Shown piece by piece: positions 43,734-53,701 of a stretch of 64,000 bases of DNA (within the stretch, counting starts at the first letter, position 1; each line of letters opens with the position of its first letter). Origin of the DNA: Flavobacterium pectinovorum (GTDB lineage: Bacteria > Bacteroidota > Bacteroidia > Flavobacteriales > Flavobacteriaceae). Location: the NCBI RefSeq assembly GCF_006438875.1, contig NZ_RCZH01000010.1, forward strand, positions 74,758 through 138,757. The letters are read 5' to 3'. Below the pieces are notes generated by a model. It was not told where the DNA came from. It saw only the letters and a program-made list of their open reading frames with translations, and searched no databases. A program made the translations under genes and the position numbers.

Positions 43734-44312
43734 TTACCAAACGATTTTTTTCTGTAAATAATAAAAGCTTCCATCTCCTTTCATCACTCTAAAATTAATG
43801 GAATCATTGCTTCTTTTTAAATGCTCAATTATCACCTTATTTCCTTTTTTAAATTTATCATAAGAAGTCAGTTTTATAGTTTCTCCCAGTTCTAAATTCT
43901 CAAAATATTTATCGTTATTGTATTTCTTGAGTAATGTTAATGCTGCTTTTTTGGAAATAAAAATCTTCCTTTCTTTTTTAATAACTCGAAAAGTTTTTTT
44001 ACTGAATACTTCATAAATATCCAATTGAGATAGTGGCGTAGCTTCATAGATTTGATAGTCAAAAGCATCATCCCATAAATTTTTTTTATCACCTATAAAA
44101 TGCCATGTTAAATATCTGAAAGGGGAATTTATTTTTATTTCAAATTCTGTGGGTATAGATATAATAACACTATCTTTTTCAAGAGAACCTTTTAATATCG
44201 GAGAAATTTTAACGATTCCGAGAGATTCCAATTGTTTTACTTCGATAGGATTTGGGGACTCACAAGAAATTAAGAGCAAAGAAATTATCGTAAAATAATA
44301 GATGTATTTCAT
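43734..44312 (-). CDS. Hypothetical lipoprotein
   Basis: A 192-residue protein with a signal sequence and lipobox LLISC (Cys17) followed by ESPNP. The mature part is beta-rich and basic, with no recognised family. It may be an envelope lipoprotein with an N-terminal Ig-like strand set (VIISIPTEFEIKINSPFRYLTW core). The gene stands alone, 83 bp upstream of the end of the metal-efflux operon with a terminator between. Function unknown. Confidence 0.65.
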   Translation of the reverse strand: MKYIYYFTIISLLLISCESPNPIEVKQLESLGIVKISPILKGSLEKDSVIISIPTEFEIKINSPFRYLTWHFIGDKKNLWDDAFDYQIYEATPLSQLDIYEVFSKKTFRVIKKERKIFISKKAALTLLKKYNNDKYFENLELGETIKLTSYDKFKKGNKVIIEHLKRSNDSINFRVMKGDGSFYYLQKKIVW

Positions 44313-44344
44313 ACTAAGCTGTTATTAAATTGCTCACAATAAAA

Positions 44345-44379
44345 AATACACCTTTAAACAGAATGTCTAAAGGTGTATT
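44345..44379 (-). terminator. Terminator of the metal-efflux operon
   Basis: A perfect 12-bp stem, AATACACCTTTA (44345-44356) with its complement (44368-44379), 11-base loop. On the minus strand it lies 16 bp after the pump stop and runs into T6; it may also work on the plus strand. Confidence 0.85.
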
Positions 44380-44395
44380 AAAAAATTAATTATGA

Positions 44396-45895
44396 TTAAG
44401 AATCTATATTACCGTTATCTTTTTTACGGTATACCAAATAAAATACTTGTGGCAGAACCGTTAAGGATAAAAACATACAGGTTATTAATCCGCCAACGAT
44501 CATGATGGCTAATGGTTTTTGAACTTCAGAACCCATTCCGGTTGATAATGCTGCGGGCAATAATCCGAGAGATCCCATTAAGGCAATCATCACAATAGGA
44601 CGAATTCTGCTATAAATTCCGTTTGAGATTGCATCTTTTAAATGCATTCCGGCTTGCATGTTTTCCCTGATAATCCCAATGAGGACAATACTGTCAATTG
44701 CGCTGACCCCAAACAGGATAATAAATCCAATTCCTGCCGAAATTCCAAACACGGTTCCTGTTACCCAAAGCGATAAGAATCCACCAATAAAGGCATAAGG
44801 CATTGCACTTATTGCTACCATTGTATCTTTGAAATTACCGAAATTGAAATACAACAGACATAAAATCAAAATCAATACAACCGGAACAATCATTGCTAAT
44901 TGTTTTGAAGCTCTTTCTTTGCTTTCAAATTCTCCGGCCCATTTCATTACATTTTCTTTAGGAAGTTTTACTTCTGCAGCCACTTTTTTCTGAGCTTCAT
45001 CAATTGTACTTCCTAAATCTCGTCCTTCAATACTAAAACCTACGGCAATATAACGGCTGTTGCCTTCACGATAGATGAACGTTGGACCCGTTTTATATTC
45101 TACTGTTGCAATCTCTTTCAGTGGAACTTTTTTACCATTCATTGTCGGAATAAGAATGTCTTCAATTTTTTCTTTCGAATCACGATATTCTTTTTCAAAA
45201 CGTAAAGTGATATCAAAGACCTTTTCATCGTCATAAAACTTCGTTGCGGCTTGTCCTCCAATTGTCATTCGGATTACGGCTTGCGCATCGGCGGTTGTTA
45301 TGGCATAACGCGCCATTTTTTCGTCGTCAAGCTGAATCCTTAATTCGGGTAAACCGATATTTTTATAGACATTAATATCTTCAATTCCTTTTACATCTTT
45401 GATAGACTTAGCCACTTTAGCCGCCATTTCTTCCAATTGGAAAAGATCATTTCCGAAAATCTTAATCACCAACGGACTTTTTACACCGGCAACATATTCT
45501 TCGACATTATCCTGAATAGGCTGACTAAATCCAAACCCAATTCCGGGATATACATCGAGTTCTTTCTTGATTTCGGCAATCAATTCTTCTTTACTAATGT
45601 TACGTTTCCATTCATCCTGATGTTTTAATTCGATATGTAATTCGATATTAAAAAATCCGGTAGGATCTGTTCCGTCATTTGGTCTTCCGGTTTGCGTCAG
45701 GACAAATTTCACTTCTTCAAATTTCCTTATTTTACCTTTCATTTCTTTGGTAAGCCTCACAGCTTCATCAAGATTGATACTGTTAGGTAAAGTCGCTCTT
45801 ACGTAAATTGCTCCTTCATTCAACTTCGGAATAAATTCTGAACCATAAAAAGCAAACTTAGCGCAACAAACTGCAACAAACTGCAAGTAAAGCAT
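44396..45895 (-). pseudogene. C-terminal half of a frameshifted CusA/CzcA-type RND pump
   Basis: About 490 residues encoding the second porter domain and transmembrane helices 8-12: FIPKLNEGAIYVRATLPNSI, PNDGTDPTGFFNIELH, and the GFIILFGVSAIDSIVLIGII helix. It lacks its own signal and first half, and the first 12 or so residues of the open frame overlap the N-terminal half in another frame. One copy of a 10-bp repeat at 45862-45885 accounts for the break. If translated separately from an internal start it would be an isolated half pump, which is unlikely to work. Confidence 0.85.
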
Positions 45896-47501
45896 ATATT
45901 GTTGTTTTACGATGACGTGTACTCCATTTAAAAAGCTTAAAAAGGTTTTCTCTAAAGAAACGAGAAATCATATTCTCTCTCTCGACAATATTTTTGGTCA
46001 ACATCACTTTACACATTGCCGGAACATAAGTAAGCGATAAAATCAGAGATCCTAAAAGCGCATAACTTAAAGTAAAGGCTAGGGGAGAGAACATTTTTCC
46101 TTCCACTTTAGTGAAAGAGAAAATAGGCATTAATGCTACAATTAAAATGATTAAAGCAAAGAAAATATAAGTAGCTACACTACCCACACTTTTCTTGATA
46201 AGTCCCATTTTACTCATGCTGTTAAAGCGTTCCATTCCCACTTTATGAGCTTTCCTCTCGAGTGAAACAAAGACCTGCTCTACGATGACCAGTGTTCCTT
46301 CGAGGAGCAATCCAAAATCCAGAGCTCCCATAGATATTAAGTTTGCAGGTAATCCCTGAATTCTCAACATTATAATAGCAAACAAAAACGAAAGCGGAAT
46401 AACAGATGCTACGATCAAAGATGTTCTCCAGTTGTAAAGAAATATAAATACAATTAGCGATACCAGTAATATACCTTCTACAAGGTTTTTGGTTACGGTT
46501 TTAACTGTTGTATCTACCAATTTGGTACGGTCTATAAACGGAACTATTTTTACATTATCAGGAAGTACTCTTTCATTAATTTCTGTTAAACGTTCTTTTA
46601 GTCTCTTAATAACTTCACCTGGATTTTCTCCGCGCAGCATTACTACAATACCTTCTACAACATCATCATCGCCATCTAAACCTACTTGTCCTAATCTTGG
46701 TTTGGCCGATATTGAAACTTCGGCAACGTGTTTTACCAATATTGGTGCAGCCCCTTTGGTTTCAATCAGAATATTACCAATATCTTCGACTTTATTAATT
46801 AAACCAACACCTCTTACCACATATGCCTGATCGCCACGCTGGATAACATCTCCGCCAACGTTGATATTACTTTTCGAAACCGCTTCATAAACATCTAATG
46901 CAGACAGATTGTAATTTTCTAATTGCGTTGGATTAATCTTGATTTCGAACATTTTTTCTTCACCACCAAAACTTACCACATCGGCAACACCCGGAACGGC
47001 AATTAATTCTCTTTCGATTACCCAATCCTGAATGGCTTTTATTTCCTTAATAGGTAAATCACTTTTGATGACGTATCTGAATATCTCACCTGTTGCTCCG
47101 GATGGCGGCTCGATTTCTGCGTCGGCTCCCTCTGGAAGATCCAGTCCGCTAAGACGATTTGAAGCATATTGCTGTGCGTAAAAATCCTCCACATCATCAT
47201 CAAATAATACGGTAACAACAGATAATCCGAAAAGCGAAATAGAACGTACTTCAGCTTTTTTAGGAATCGTGTTCATTTGTTTTGAAATCGGAAGTGTGAT
47301 GAATTTCTCTACTTCTTCGGCGCTTCTTCCGGGCCATTGCGTTATGATTCTTGCTCTTGTATTGGTTACATCAGGAAACGCTTCAATGGGCGTGTGGATG
47401 TAGCTGACTATTCCGGCGACTAGTAATACTGCTGTCAGGAAAAAAACTATAAGGGAGTTTTTTAGCGAGAAAGCTACCAGACCTTGTACAAATTTTTTCA
47501 T
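45858..47501 (-). pseudogene. N-terminal half of a frameshifted CusA/CzcA-type RND pump
   Basis: 547 residues with the heavy-metal RND start FSLKNSLIVFFLTAVLLVAG and YIHTPIEAFPDVTNTRARI, PAEVEKFITLPIS-like EEVEKFITLPISKQMN, and helix 4 DFGLLLEGTLVIVEQ (residues 395-409). The frame ends early at ALLAVCCSLLR because a 10-bp unit is duplicated. Removing one unit restores a continuous 1031-residue pump, the normal length. The helix-4 motif DFGxxxEG differs from the DFGxxxDGA of classical CzcA. It starts 34 bp after the adaptor gene. Confidence 0.88.
45862..45885. repeat. 10-bp tandem duplication causing the frameshift
   Basis: GCAACAAACT occurs twice in a row (45862-45871, 45872-45881) plus four bases of a third copy (45882-45885). 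Ten is not a multiple of three, so the second copy shifts the reading frame of the pump gene. Confidence 0.95.
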
Positions 47502-47535
47502 GTCTTGTATGGTGTTTATCCGTTTTTAAGGATAA

Positions 47536-48624
47536 TTAGTTTTTTAATCGTTCGTGAATTAACAAGTGATTTTTAGTAATAACCATTTCACCTTCTTTAA
47601 CTCCTTTATCAAAATAAATCCAGTTGTTATTCTTTTTGATTGGATTAATTTCTCGGGTTTCAATAGTACAATCGTCTTTATATATTAAAATATAATCACG
47701 ATTATTGTCAAAAATCGCCGCTTTTGCAGGAACAGCAACTAATATTTCGCCACCCAGACTTTTATCAATAATGATGTCTGCCGTCATTCCGGGTTTTAGT
47801 TTTAGATTTTTGTTTTCCATCACAATTCTTGCTTTCAAAACGTGTTCGTCAGCATCAAAAACTTTAGCTAGTTTTGTTATTTTTCCTTTAAAAATTTCGC
47901 CAGGATATGCCGGAGTTGTTACATCTACAAGCATATTTTCGGTTACGTTTTTTAAATTACTGGTGTATACATTTACCAGAACCCAAATTTCTTTTAAATC
48001 CGAAATAGTAAAAAGAGGATCGCTGCCATCCGTTATTTGCATTCCGGGACTAATATTTTTAGCTACTATATAACCTTCAGTCGGCGCTTTTATCTGAAAT
48101 ACAGCTCTTTCGCTGCTGGCGCTGAACATGGCAAGATTTGCCTTTACATTTTCAAGGGAGGATTTTAAAACATCCAATTCACTTTGCGCCTGCATCAAAT
48201 CTTTTTGTGACGATATTCCATCATCAAACATTGATTTTGTAGCTTGCAGATTACGTTGCGCAACTGCTATTTGAGATTGGAATGATCTACTTTCAGATTG
48301 CATACTGTTTAGTTCCGTACTTTTTATCTCTGCCAAAACTTGTCCTTTTTTGACATAATCACCCAATGAAAAGGTAGTTTTGGTAATAATCCCTTCAACA
48401 AGGCTATTAAATTGTACTACATGATCGTTGTTATAGGTAATATTTCCAGTTAGATTTATAGATTCGGTTACAGTACGTTTTTGTATCGGCTCGATAGTGA
48501 TTTTTTGTTTTAAAGCTTTATCAATACAAAACTTTTCGTCTTTTGTTGCTTTAATTTCTTCCTTTTTGCCACATCCGTAAACGAGCATTAACCCAAGTAT
48601 TGGGAGTAAAATAAATTTCTTCAT
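47536..48624 (-). CDS. Metal RND efflux periplasmic adaptor (CusB/CzcB type)
   Basis: A 362-residue lipoprotein starting at MKKFILLPILG with lipobox VYGC; the 31 residues upstream overlap the TolC-type gene. Membrane-fusion layout: FSLGDYVKKGQVLAEIKSTELN, a helical hairpin (about 90-150), APTEGYIVAKNISPGMQITDG and the beta-barrel segment TPAYPGEIFKGKITKLAKVFD. No His- or Met-rich metal-binding tail. Middle gene of the TolC-type, adaptor, pump order typical of CusCBA/CzcCBA systems. Confidence 0.92.
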   Translation of the reverse strand: MKKFILLPILGLMLVYGCGKKEEIKATKDEKFCIDKALKQKITIEPIQKRTVTESINLTGNITYNNDHVVQFNSLVEGIITKTTFSLGDYVKKGQVLAEIKSTELNSMQSESRSFQSQIAVAQRNLQATKSMFDDGISSQKDLMQAQSELDVLKSSLENVKANLAMFSASSERAVFQIKAPTEGYIVAKNISPGMQITDGSDPLFTISDLKEIWVLVNVYTSNLKNVTENMLVDVTTPAYPGEIFKGKITKLAKVFDADEHVLKARIVMENKNLKLKPGMTADIIIDKSLGGEILVAVPAKAAIFDNNRDYILIYKDDCTIETREINPIKKNNNWIYFDKGVKEGEMVITKNHLLIHERLKN

Positions 48625-48676
48625 TATGTTTGTTATTATTTTAAAATAAATAGCGCAATATTCTGGATTATGAGGA

Positions 48677-49963
48677 TTAATTAATTTCCTCACCAGCGAT
48701 GTAACGCAATTCTTCAAGATTTTTATTAAGGTCTTTTTTTGAATTAAGCAGGATAGATTTGTTGTCTAAATAAGCATCTACAAAATCAAGATATTCTAAC
48801 ATGCTTGTATTTCGCTGCAGGAAGTTTTTACGATAGCTTTCCGGAAGTTTGTCCAGATCTGTTTCATAATTAGCTTCTACATTGTCATACAATTTTTTGG
48901 TAACTATCAAATCTTCATAAGCCTGCATTACTTCAGCTTGTATGCTTATCGTTTTCTCTTCGGTCAATAATTTACCTTGGTCTATGGCAATTTTTGCAGC
49001 CTTAATATTTCCTTGATTTCTGCTAAAAAAAGGAAGATCCAGAGAGAATCCCAGACCCACAAAATCGTTCATAGTACTAGCACCACGGTCATAACTCACA
49101 CCAAGAGTAACATCTGGAGTACGCATTGCTTTTTCGTATTTGTACTTCTTATCATTATAATCATTCCCCAGTTTAATGACTTTCATATCAGGTCGGTTTT
49201 CTACAGCCGATGCCATAAGATTACCTAAATTGATATTGTCCATGTTTTTATTGTCAGGAACAAAACCTTCATCGGTAAGTTTGATAAAACTTGTCGCTGG
49301 CAGGTTCATCAAAACTTTAAGTTCTTTTTGCAAAGAATTATTCTCTTTTCGTAAATCGGCGATTTCTTTCAAGAATTGTAGTTCAGAAGCTTTAAGACGA
49401 ATATATTCGCCTCGGCCAATATTTCCCTGAGCCACTTGATTGCTGTAGCCTTTTAGCATGGTTTGCATCGAAGAAAGTTGTTTTTTGTAAACTTCTTCTT
49501 GTGCCTGAGTATATTGCAATTCAGTAAGATTACCTCTAAACTCGATTTTCAGATTACGCAAAAAGGTTTTAAAGTATTCCTTGGCAATATCGACGCTCAC
49601 TTTTTCCATCGCGATCATCTTTTTTCGTTTTCCCGCCGTCTGAATCAATTGTTCAAGCTCGGCAGTAACCTGAGATGTTTTTCCAAAATTGCCCCATAAA
49701 GCCGGAACTTCTGAAGCTGTAGCATTATGCCAAAGGTTTATCTCACCAATAGTCAGCGTAGGATTCGGCCATAATTTTGCCTGAATAACCTGAGCATCGG
49801 CAATGTCAATGTTTAGTTTTTCGGAAATAAGAGAAATATTCTTATCCAGAAATAAAGCCTCGGCCTGTGTTCGGGAAAGAACAATTGTATCGTTTATTGC
49901 AGCAGTTTGTGCCACACTTTTGTGTGATACAATAACGAGAAGGGTTAAGATTATACGTTTCAA
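48677..49963 (-). CDS. TolC-family outer-membrane factor (CusC/CzcC type)
   Basis: A 428-residue protein with a signal peptide ending SVAQ and two outer-membrane efflux domains: LWPNPTLTIGEINLW, then AVENRPDMKVIKLGNDY, VGLGFSLDLPFFSRNQGNI. This LPFFxRNQG motif marks the metal-efflux (CzcC) group. The frame begins with TTG (49963-49961), which gives a proper signal sequence; no ATG is available before the mature part. First gene of the metal-efflux operon, 98 bp after the sensor kinase gene. Confidence 0.9.
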   Translation of the reverse strand: MKRIILTLLVIVSHKSVAQTAAINDTIVLSRTQAEALFLDKNISLISEKLNIDIADAQVIQAKLWPNPTLTIGEINLWHNATASEVPALWGNFGKTSQVTAELEQLIQTAGKRKKMIAMEKVSVDIAKEYFKTFLRNLKIEFRGNLTELQYTQAQEEVYKKQLSSMQTMLKGYSNQVAQGNIGRGEYIRLKASELQFLKEIADLRKENNSLQKELKVLMNLPATSFIKLTDEGFVPDNKNMDNINLGNLMASAVENRPDMKVIKLGNDYNDKKYKYEKAMRTPDVTLGVSYDRGASTMNDFVGLGFSLDLPFFSRNQGNIKAAKIAIDQGKLLTEEKTISIQAEVMQAYEDLIVTKKLYDNVEANYETDLDKLPESYRKNFLQRNTSMLEYLDFVDAYLDNKSILLNSKKDLNKNLEELRYIAGEEIN

Positions 49964-50060
49964 ATTAAGTTGTTTTTAATATGGTGCAAAGCTACTTGCG
50001 ACATATTAAACCCTAATTTGATGTAAGTTAGAAAGGCGTTGGAAGTACATTAGAAAACGA

Positions 50061-51419
50061 TTAGAGTGGCGGAAATAATAGTATTACCGTTGTTCCCTCG
50101 TCTTTTTTTGAAGTAATTGTAAAATCGATATTATTCTGTTTGAAGATAATGTTTGCCAAAGAAAGTCCAACACCACTTCCTTTTATATCATTTACATTTT
50201 TGCCTCTGTAAAAGGTTTGTTTAATGAACTTTAAGTCGTCTTCACTAATACCAGTTCCATGATCTTCTATGGCAATTTTAAGCTGATTGTCTTTTTGCAA
50301 CAAGCTAATTTTTATAGGATTTCCATTCGAATATTTTGCCGCATTTTCTATAATATTAAACAAGGCAATTTTTATTTCGTTACTGTTTCCTTTTATCGAA
50401 AGCAGTTTGTCGTTTACAATTTCAATAACGATTTGTATCTGGGCATCTTTTAGTTTATAAACTTCAGGCAATTGATCGTTAATATCCCAAACCAGTTCAT
50501 CTACTCTAAAAATTTCATTGAGTTCCGTATTATTTCTCAATCCCGAAAGAACCATAAGTGTATTGATTGTATCTTCGATTTGATAGACGTTTTCTAGTAC
50601 TTTTTTCGACATTTCTTTGTATTCGGCACTTGTTCTGTCTTTTTGGGCAAATACCTCAAGGTTGCCGGATATAGCTGTTAAAGGTGTCTTGAATTCGTGC
50701 GAAACATAATTGATGAAGTTTTTCTGAATGATAAACGTATCCGAAAGTCGTTTGAACAAATTATTATAAGTTTCTATTAATTCCTGAATATCATCTTTTG
50801 TATTTGGAGAAACGATATGGCGATCCAGTGACGAAGCTTCGATTTCGTTAACCTGATTGATAATGTTTTTTATCGGACTATAAGCAAGATTAGAAAGTAA
50901 ACGGCTCACAATATAGATTGTAATTAATCCTGAGATTAAAACCAGAATCATAATAATCAGCAATCTGTTTGTGATAGTTTTAAATTCGACATCGTTCTTT
51001 TTTACAAAAACCACAAAATCGCCCTGATTGTCATGGTAAAAACTTCCAAAGTAAAAGTGATGATTAGATTTAAAATTTAGTTTTCTGTTTTTTCTAATGT
51101 AATCGAGCCTTTCCGAGTTTATATTTGGGTCTGTTTTTTTTTCGCCATATACAATTTGGTTTTTTGCATTGTAAACCCGCGTGATGATTTCAAGTGAATT
51201 TTCGCGAAATTGCTGACCAATAATCAAATGTTGATTTTGTGGCAGTTCATCTTTTTCCAAATAGAAAATTCCCGTTAACAAACACGTTTTTTGAAGTTCA
51301 TTATAAACGATCTTTTCAGAATAACTGTAGAAAGAAAAGTACGTGATAATTGAAGCAATGACAAACACAATGCTAAAAGTGAAAGAAGATATTAACGTAA
51401 ACCTATTGCGTATTTTCAT
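50061..51419 (-). CDS. Sensor histidine kinase of a metal-type two-component system
   Basis: A 452-residue membrane kinase: helix about 8-30, a periplasmic sensor of about 120 residues, helix about 152-175, HAMP linker, HisKA with FINYVSHEFKTPLTAISGNLE (phosphorylated His241), N box FNIIENAAKYSNG, G1 DHGTGIS and G2 GSGVGLSLANII. It overlaps the response regulator gene by 4 bp. Position directly upstream of the metal RND operon suggests it senses a metal ion in the periplasm, like CusS. The ligand is not evident. Confidence 0.93.
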   Translation of the reverse strand: MKIRNRFTLISSFTFSIVFVIASIITYFSFYSYSEKIVYNELQKTCLLTGIFYLEKDELPQNQHLIIGQQFRENSLEIITRVYNAKNQIVYGEKKTDPNINSERLDYIRKNRKLNFKSNHHFYFGSFYHDNQGDFVVFVKKNDVEFKTITNRLLIIMILVLISGLITIYIVSRLLSNLAYSPIKNIINQVNEIEASSLDRHIVSPNTKDDIQELIETYNNLFKRLSDTFIIQKNFINYVSHEFKTPLTAISGNLEVFAQKDRTSAEYKEMSKKVLENVYQIEDTINTLMVLSGLRNNTELNEIFRVDELVWDINDQLPEVYKLKDAQIQIVIEIVNDKLLSIKGNSNEIKIALFNIIENAAKYSNGNPIKISLLQKDNQLKIAIEDHGTGISEDDLKFIKQTFYRGKNVNDIKGSGVGLSLANIIFKQNNIDFTITSKKDEGTTVILLFPPL

Positions 51420-52093
51420 GATTGTTCTTTAAGCATATATCCCGTTCCTTTTATGGTGTGGATAAATTTATGATTTTGCTCAATTTTGTTTCTTAGATAA
51501 GAAATATATACATCAACAACATTCGTATTATTGTCATAATTAATACCCCAAACAGCATTTAAGATCTGAGTTCTCGACATTACTTTATTTCTATTTTCTA
51601 ATAAAAATAAAAGCAATTTATATTCTCTCGGAGATAAATCTATCAATTGATTATTTTCTGCAACTTTATGTTCTTCAGGATTTATAGTTAAACTTCCGCA
51701 GGTGTATACCGTTTCGACTTTATCATAATTAAATTTTGTTCTGCGGGTCAATGCATTCACTCTCGAAATTAATTCCTTGAAATGAAAAGGCTTTACCAAA
51801 TAATCATCCGCACCGGAATCCAGTGCATTTACTTTATCATCAGTATCACTGAGCGCGCTGAGCATTAATATTGGGGTATGAATTTTTTTGAAACGCATCA
51901 TTTTTGTCAGCTGAATGCCGTCAATTCCCGGAAGCATAATATCCATTAAGATAATATCCCAGGTATCGTGCTGAATGAGTTCTCGGGCAATCTCACCAGT
52001 TTCGGCAAGGTGTACTGTAAAATTGTTTTCTTCTAAACCCTTTACAATAAATTCGCTAATGCGTTTGTCATCCTCAATGAGTAGAACATTCAT
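51416..52093 (-). CDS. OmpR-family response regulator of the metal-efflux locus
   Basis: A 225-residue regulator. Receiver domain with acidic pocket EDD (7-9), phospho-acceptor Asp51 in IILMDIMLPGIDG, Lys in DDYLVKPFHF; C-terminal winged helix LIDLSPREYKLLLFLLENRN and NVVDVYISYLRNKIEQN and TIKGTGYML. With the overlapping kinase it should control the TolC-type/adaptor/pump genes downstream on the same strand. It starts 217 bp from the divergent alcohol dehydrogenase region. Confidence 0.94.
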   Translation of the reverse strand: MNVLLIEDDKRISEFIVKGLEENNFTVHLAETGEIARELIQHDTWDIILMDIMLPGIDGIQLTKMMRFKKIHTPILMLSALSDTDDKVNALDSGADDYLVKPFHFKELISRVNALTRRTKFNYDKVETVYTCGSLTINPEEHKVAENNQLIDLSPREYKLLLFLLENRNKVMSRTQILNAVWGINYDNNTNVVDVYISYLRNKIEQNHKFIHTIKGTGYMLKEQS

Positions 52094-52310
52094 ACTTAAA
52101 AATATCAGGTTACAATAGTTGTTTCATAATTTATTCAAACATTTAATTCCTTACTTTAAAAGATGAATTGTTTAATAAATTGTTCCAAAAGAATATCAAA
52201 AATAGGGTTTAAATATGGTAATCGCTGTTAAAATTGAATGTTGTATTAAAGATGGTGTTTGGATGCAAATGATTTTAGCGAAATTTAATAAACTCAATTA
52301 GCGATAAAAA

Positions 52311-52337
52311 TGTACAAAAGCATGATGTATTTGTACA
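52311..52337. promoter_or_regulatory. Inverted repeat operator candidate of the dehydrogenase gene
   Basis: TGTACAAA (52311-52318), 11 bp, TTTGTACA (52330-52337): a perfect 8-bp inverted repeat. A -7-like TACCTTTG lies at 52361-52368, 32 bp before the start codon, but a TTG is not at the normal distance. The spacing suits a dimeric winged-helix repressor such as HxlR; no such gene is adjacent. Confidence 0.6.
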
Positions 52338-52399
52338 ATTCTAAGACTTGTCTTTGTGTGTACCTTTGTGATATTAGTTTAAATAAAAAGATAAAAAAT

Positions 52400-53413
52400 A
52401 TGAAAGCAATAGGATTTAAAACCTCATTATCAATAGAAAAGGAAAATAGTTTTATTGAATTTGAAACTCCAAAACCAATTCCGGGACCACACGATTTATT
52501 AGTTAAAATTGAAGCAGTTTCTGTTAATCCGGTAGATTATAAAATACGCCAGAATAGTGTTAAAGATACTGTTCTTGAAACACCAAAAATTATAGGTTGG
52601 GATGCTGTTGGAGTAGTAGAAGCGGTTGGAGATAAAGTAAGTTTGTTTAAAGTTGGCGACGAAGTTTATTATGCCGGAGATCTTACTAAGCAAGGCAGTA
52701 ATGCCGAATATCAAACTATAGATGAACGCATTGTTGGTAAAAAACCAAAATCACTTTCTGTAGAGCAGGCTGCAGCAATGCCATTAACAGGCTTAACAGC
52801 TTGGGAAATATTATTTGACAGAATTCGTATTGATCCTGAAAAAGACAAAGGGAAATCGATTTTGATAATTGGCGGAGCTGGCGGAGTAGGATCGATCGCC
52901 ATTCAATTGGCTAAAAAGGTTGCGGGATTGACAGTAATTGCAACAGCTTCACGTTCTGAATCTATCGAATGGTGTAAAGAACAAGGTGCCGATTTTGTAG
53001 TAAATCATAAAAACTTAATAGAAGAAGTTCGTAATGCAGGTTTTCAGCATGTTGATTTTATTTTAGATTTTGTCGATGTAAATCAGTATTGGGACGCATT
53101 TGTAGAGCTGATAAAACCGCAGGGACATATTGGTTCTATTAGTGATCCTGTTGAAAGTGTAAATCTTCGTCAATTAAAAGGTAAAAGTGCCAGTTTTCAT
53201 TGGGAATTAATGTTTACACGATCAATGTTTCAAACGGAAGACATGATTGAGCAACATCATATTTTAAATAAACTGGCTACGTTATTAGATAACGGTACAA
53301 TTCAGTCGACTTTAAAAACAACGCTGAATGGTTTAACAGTTGCAAACTTCAAAGAGGCGCATAAATTGTTGGAATCCGGTAAAACAATTGGTAAAATTGC
53401 GATTAAGTTTTAA
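52400..53413 (+). CDS. Zinc-type alcohol dehydrogenase-family (quinone reductase-like) protein
   Basis: A 337-residue MDR-superfamily oxidoreductase starting at MKAIGFKTSLS; the 30 residues upstream contain the operator region. N-terminal GroES-like domain (EAVSVNPVDYKIRQN, GWDAVGVVEAVGDKVSLFKVGDEVYYAG) and NAD(P) site SILIIGGAGGVGSIAIQLAKK. Catalytic zinc ligands of true alcohol dehydrogenases are absent, so a quinone oxidoreductase-like role is likelier. Free-standing, with its own operator and terminator. Confidence 0.9.
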   Translation: MKAIGFKTSLSIEKENSFIEFETPKPIPGPHDLLVKIEAVSVNPVDYKIRQNSVKDTVLETPKIIGWDAVGVVEAVGDKVSLFKVGDEVYYAGDLTKQGSNAEYQTIDERIVGKKPKSLSVEQAAAMPLTGLTAWEILFDRIRIDPEKDKGKSILIIGGAGGVGSIAIQLAKKVAGLTVIATASRSESIEWCKEQGADFVVNHKNLIEEVRNAGFQHVDFILDFVDVNQYWDAFVELIKPQGHIGSISDPVESVNLRQLKGKSASFHWELMFTRSMFQTEDMIEQHHILNKLATLLDNGTIQSTLKTTLNGLTVANFKEAHKLLESGKTIGKIAIKF

Positions 53414-53442
53414 AAGGAAAAGGAATAAAAAATCAATAAAAC

Positions 53443-53482
53443 ATTAAAGTCTTTAAAAACGTTGGTTCTTAAAGACTTTAAT
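53443..53482 (+). terminator. Terminator after the dehydrogenase gene
   Basis: A perfect 14-bp stem, ATTAAAGTCTTTAA (53443-53456) with its complement (53469-53482), 12-base loop, then ATTTTTAA. Confidence 0.85.
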
Positions 53483-53492
53483 ATTTTTAACT

Positions 53493-53680
53493 CGTTGGGT
53501 GTAATTATTTTTTAACACATAGAAGGATAGTTTTTGTGTGCTCAAAAAGGTGTTTCACTTTTTTAAAAGGCACAGAGTTTAGCTATGTGTAAGAAACTTG
53601 TTTCTTTTTAGATTCTTTTTTACGGATCGAAAATCTATGTTTCTATGTGTTAAATAAAATATTAGTAATTAGACCCAACG
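53493..53680. repeat. 188-bp palindromic intergenic element
   Basis: Outer ends CGTTGGGT (53493-53500) and ACCCAACG (53673-53680); inner ends TTTAACACATAGAA (53511-53524) and its exact complement (53641-53654). The centre has further hairpin modules (AGAAACTTGTTTCT). It fills the gap between two convergent genes and encodes nothing. Confidence 0.8.
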
Positions 53681-53701
53681 GATATTTTAATTCAAATAAT
53701 A

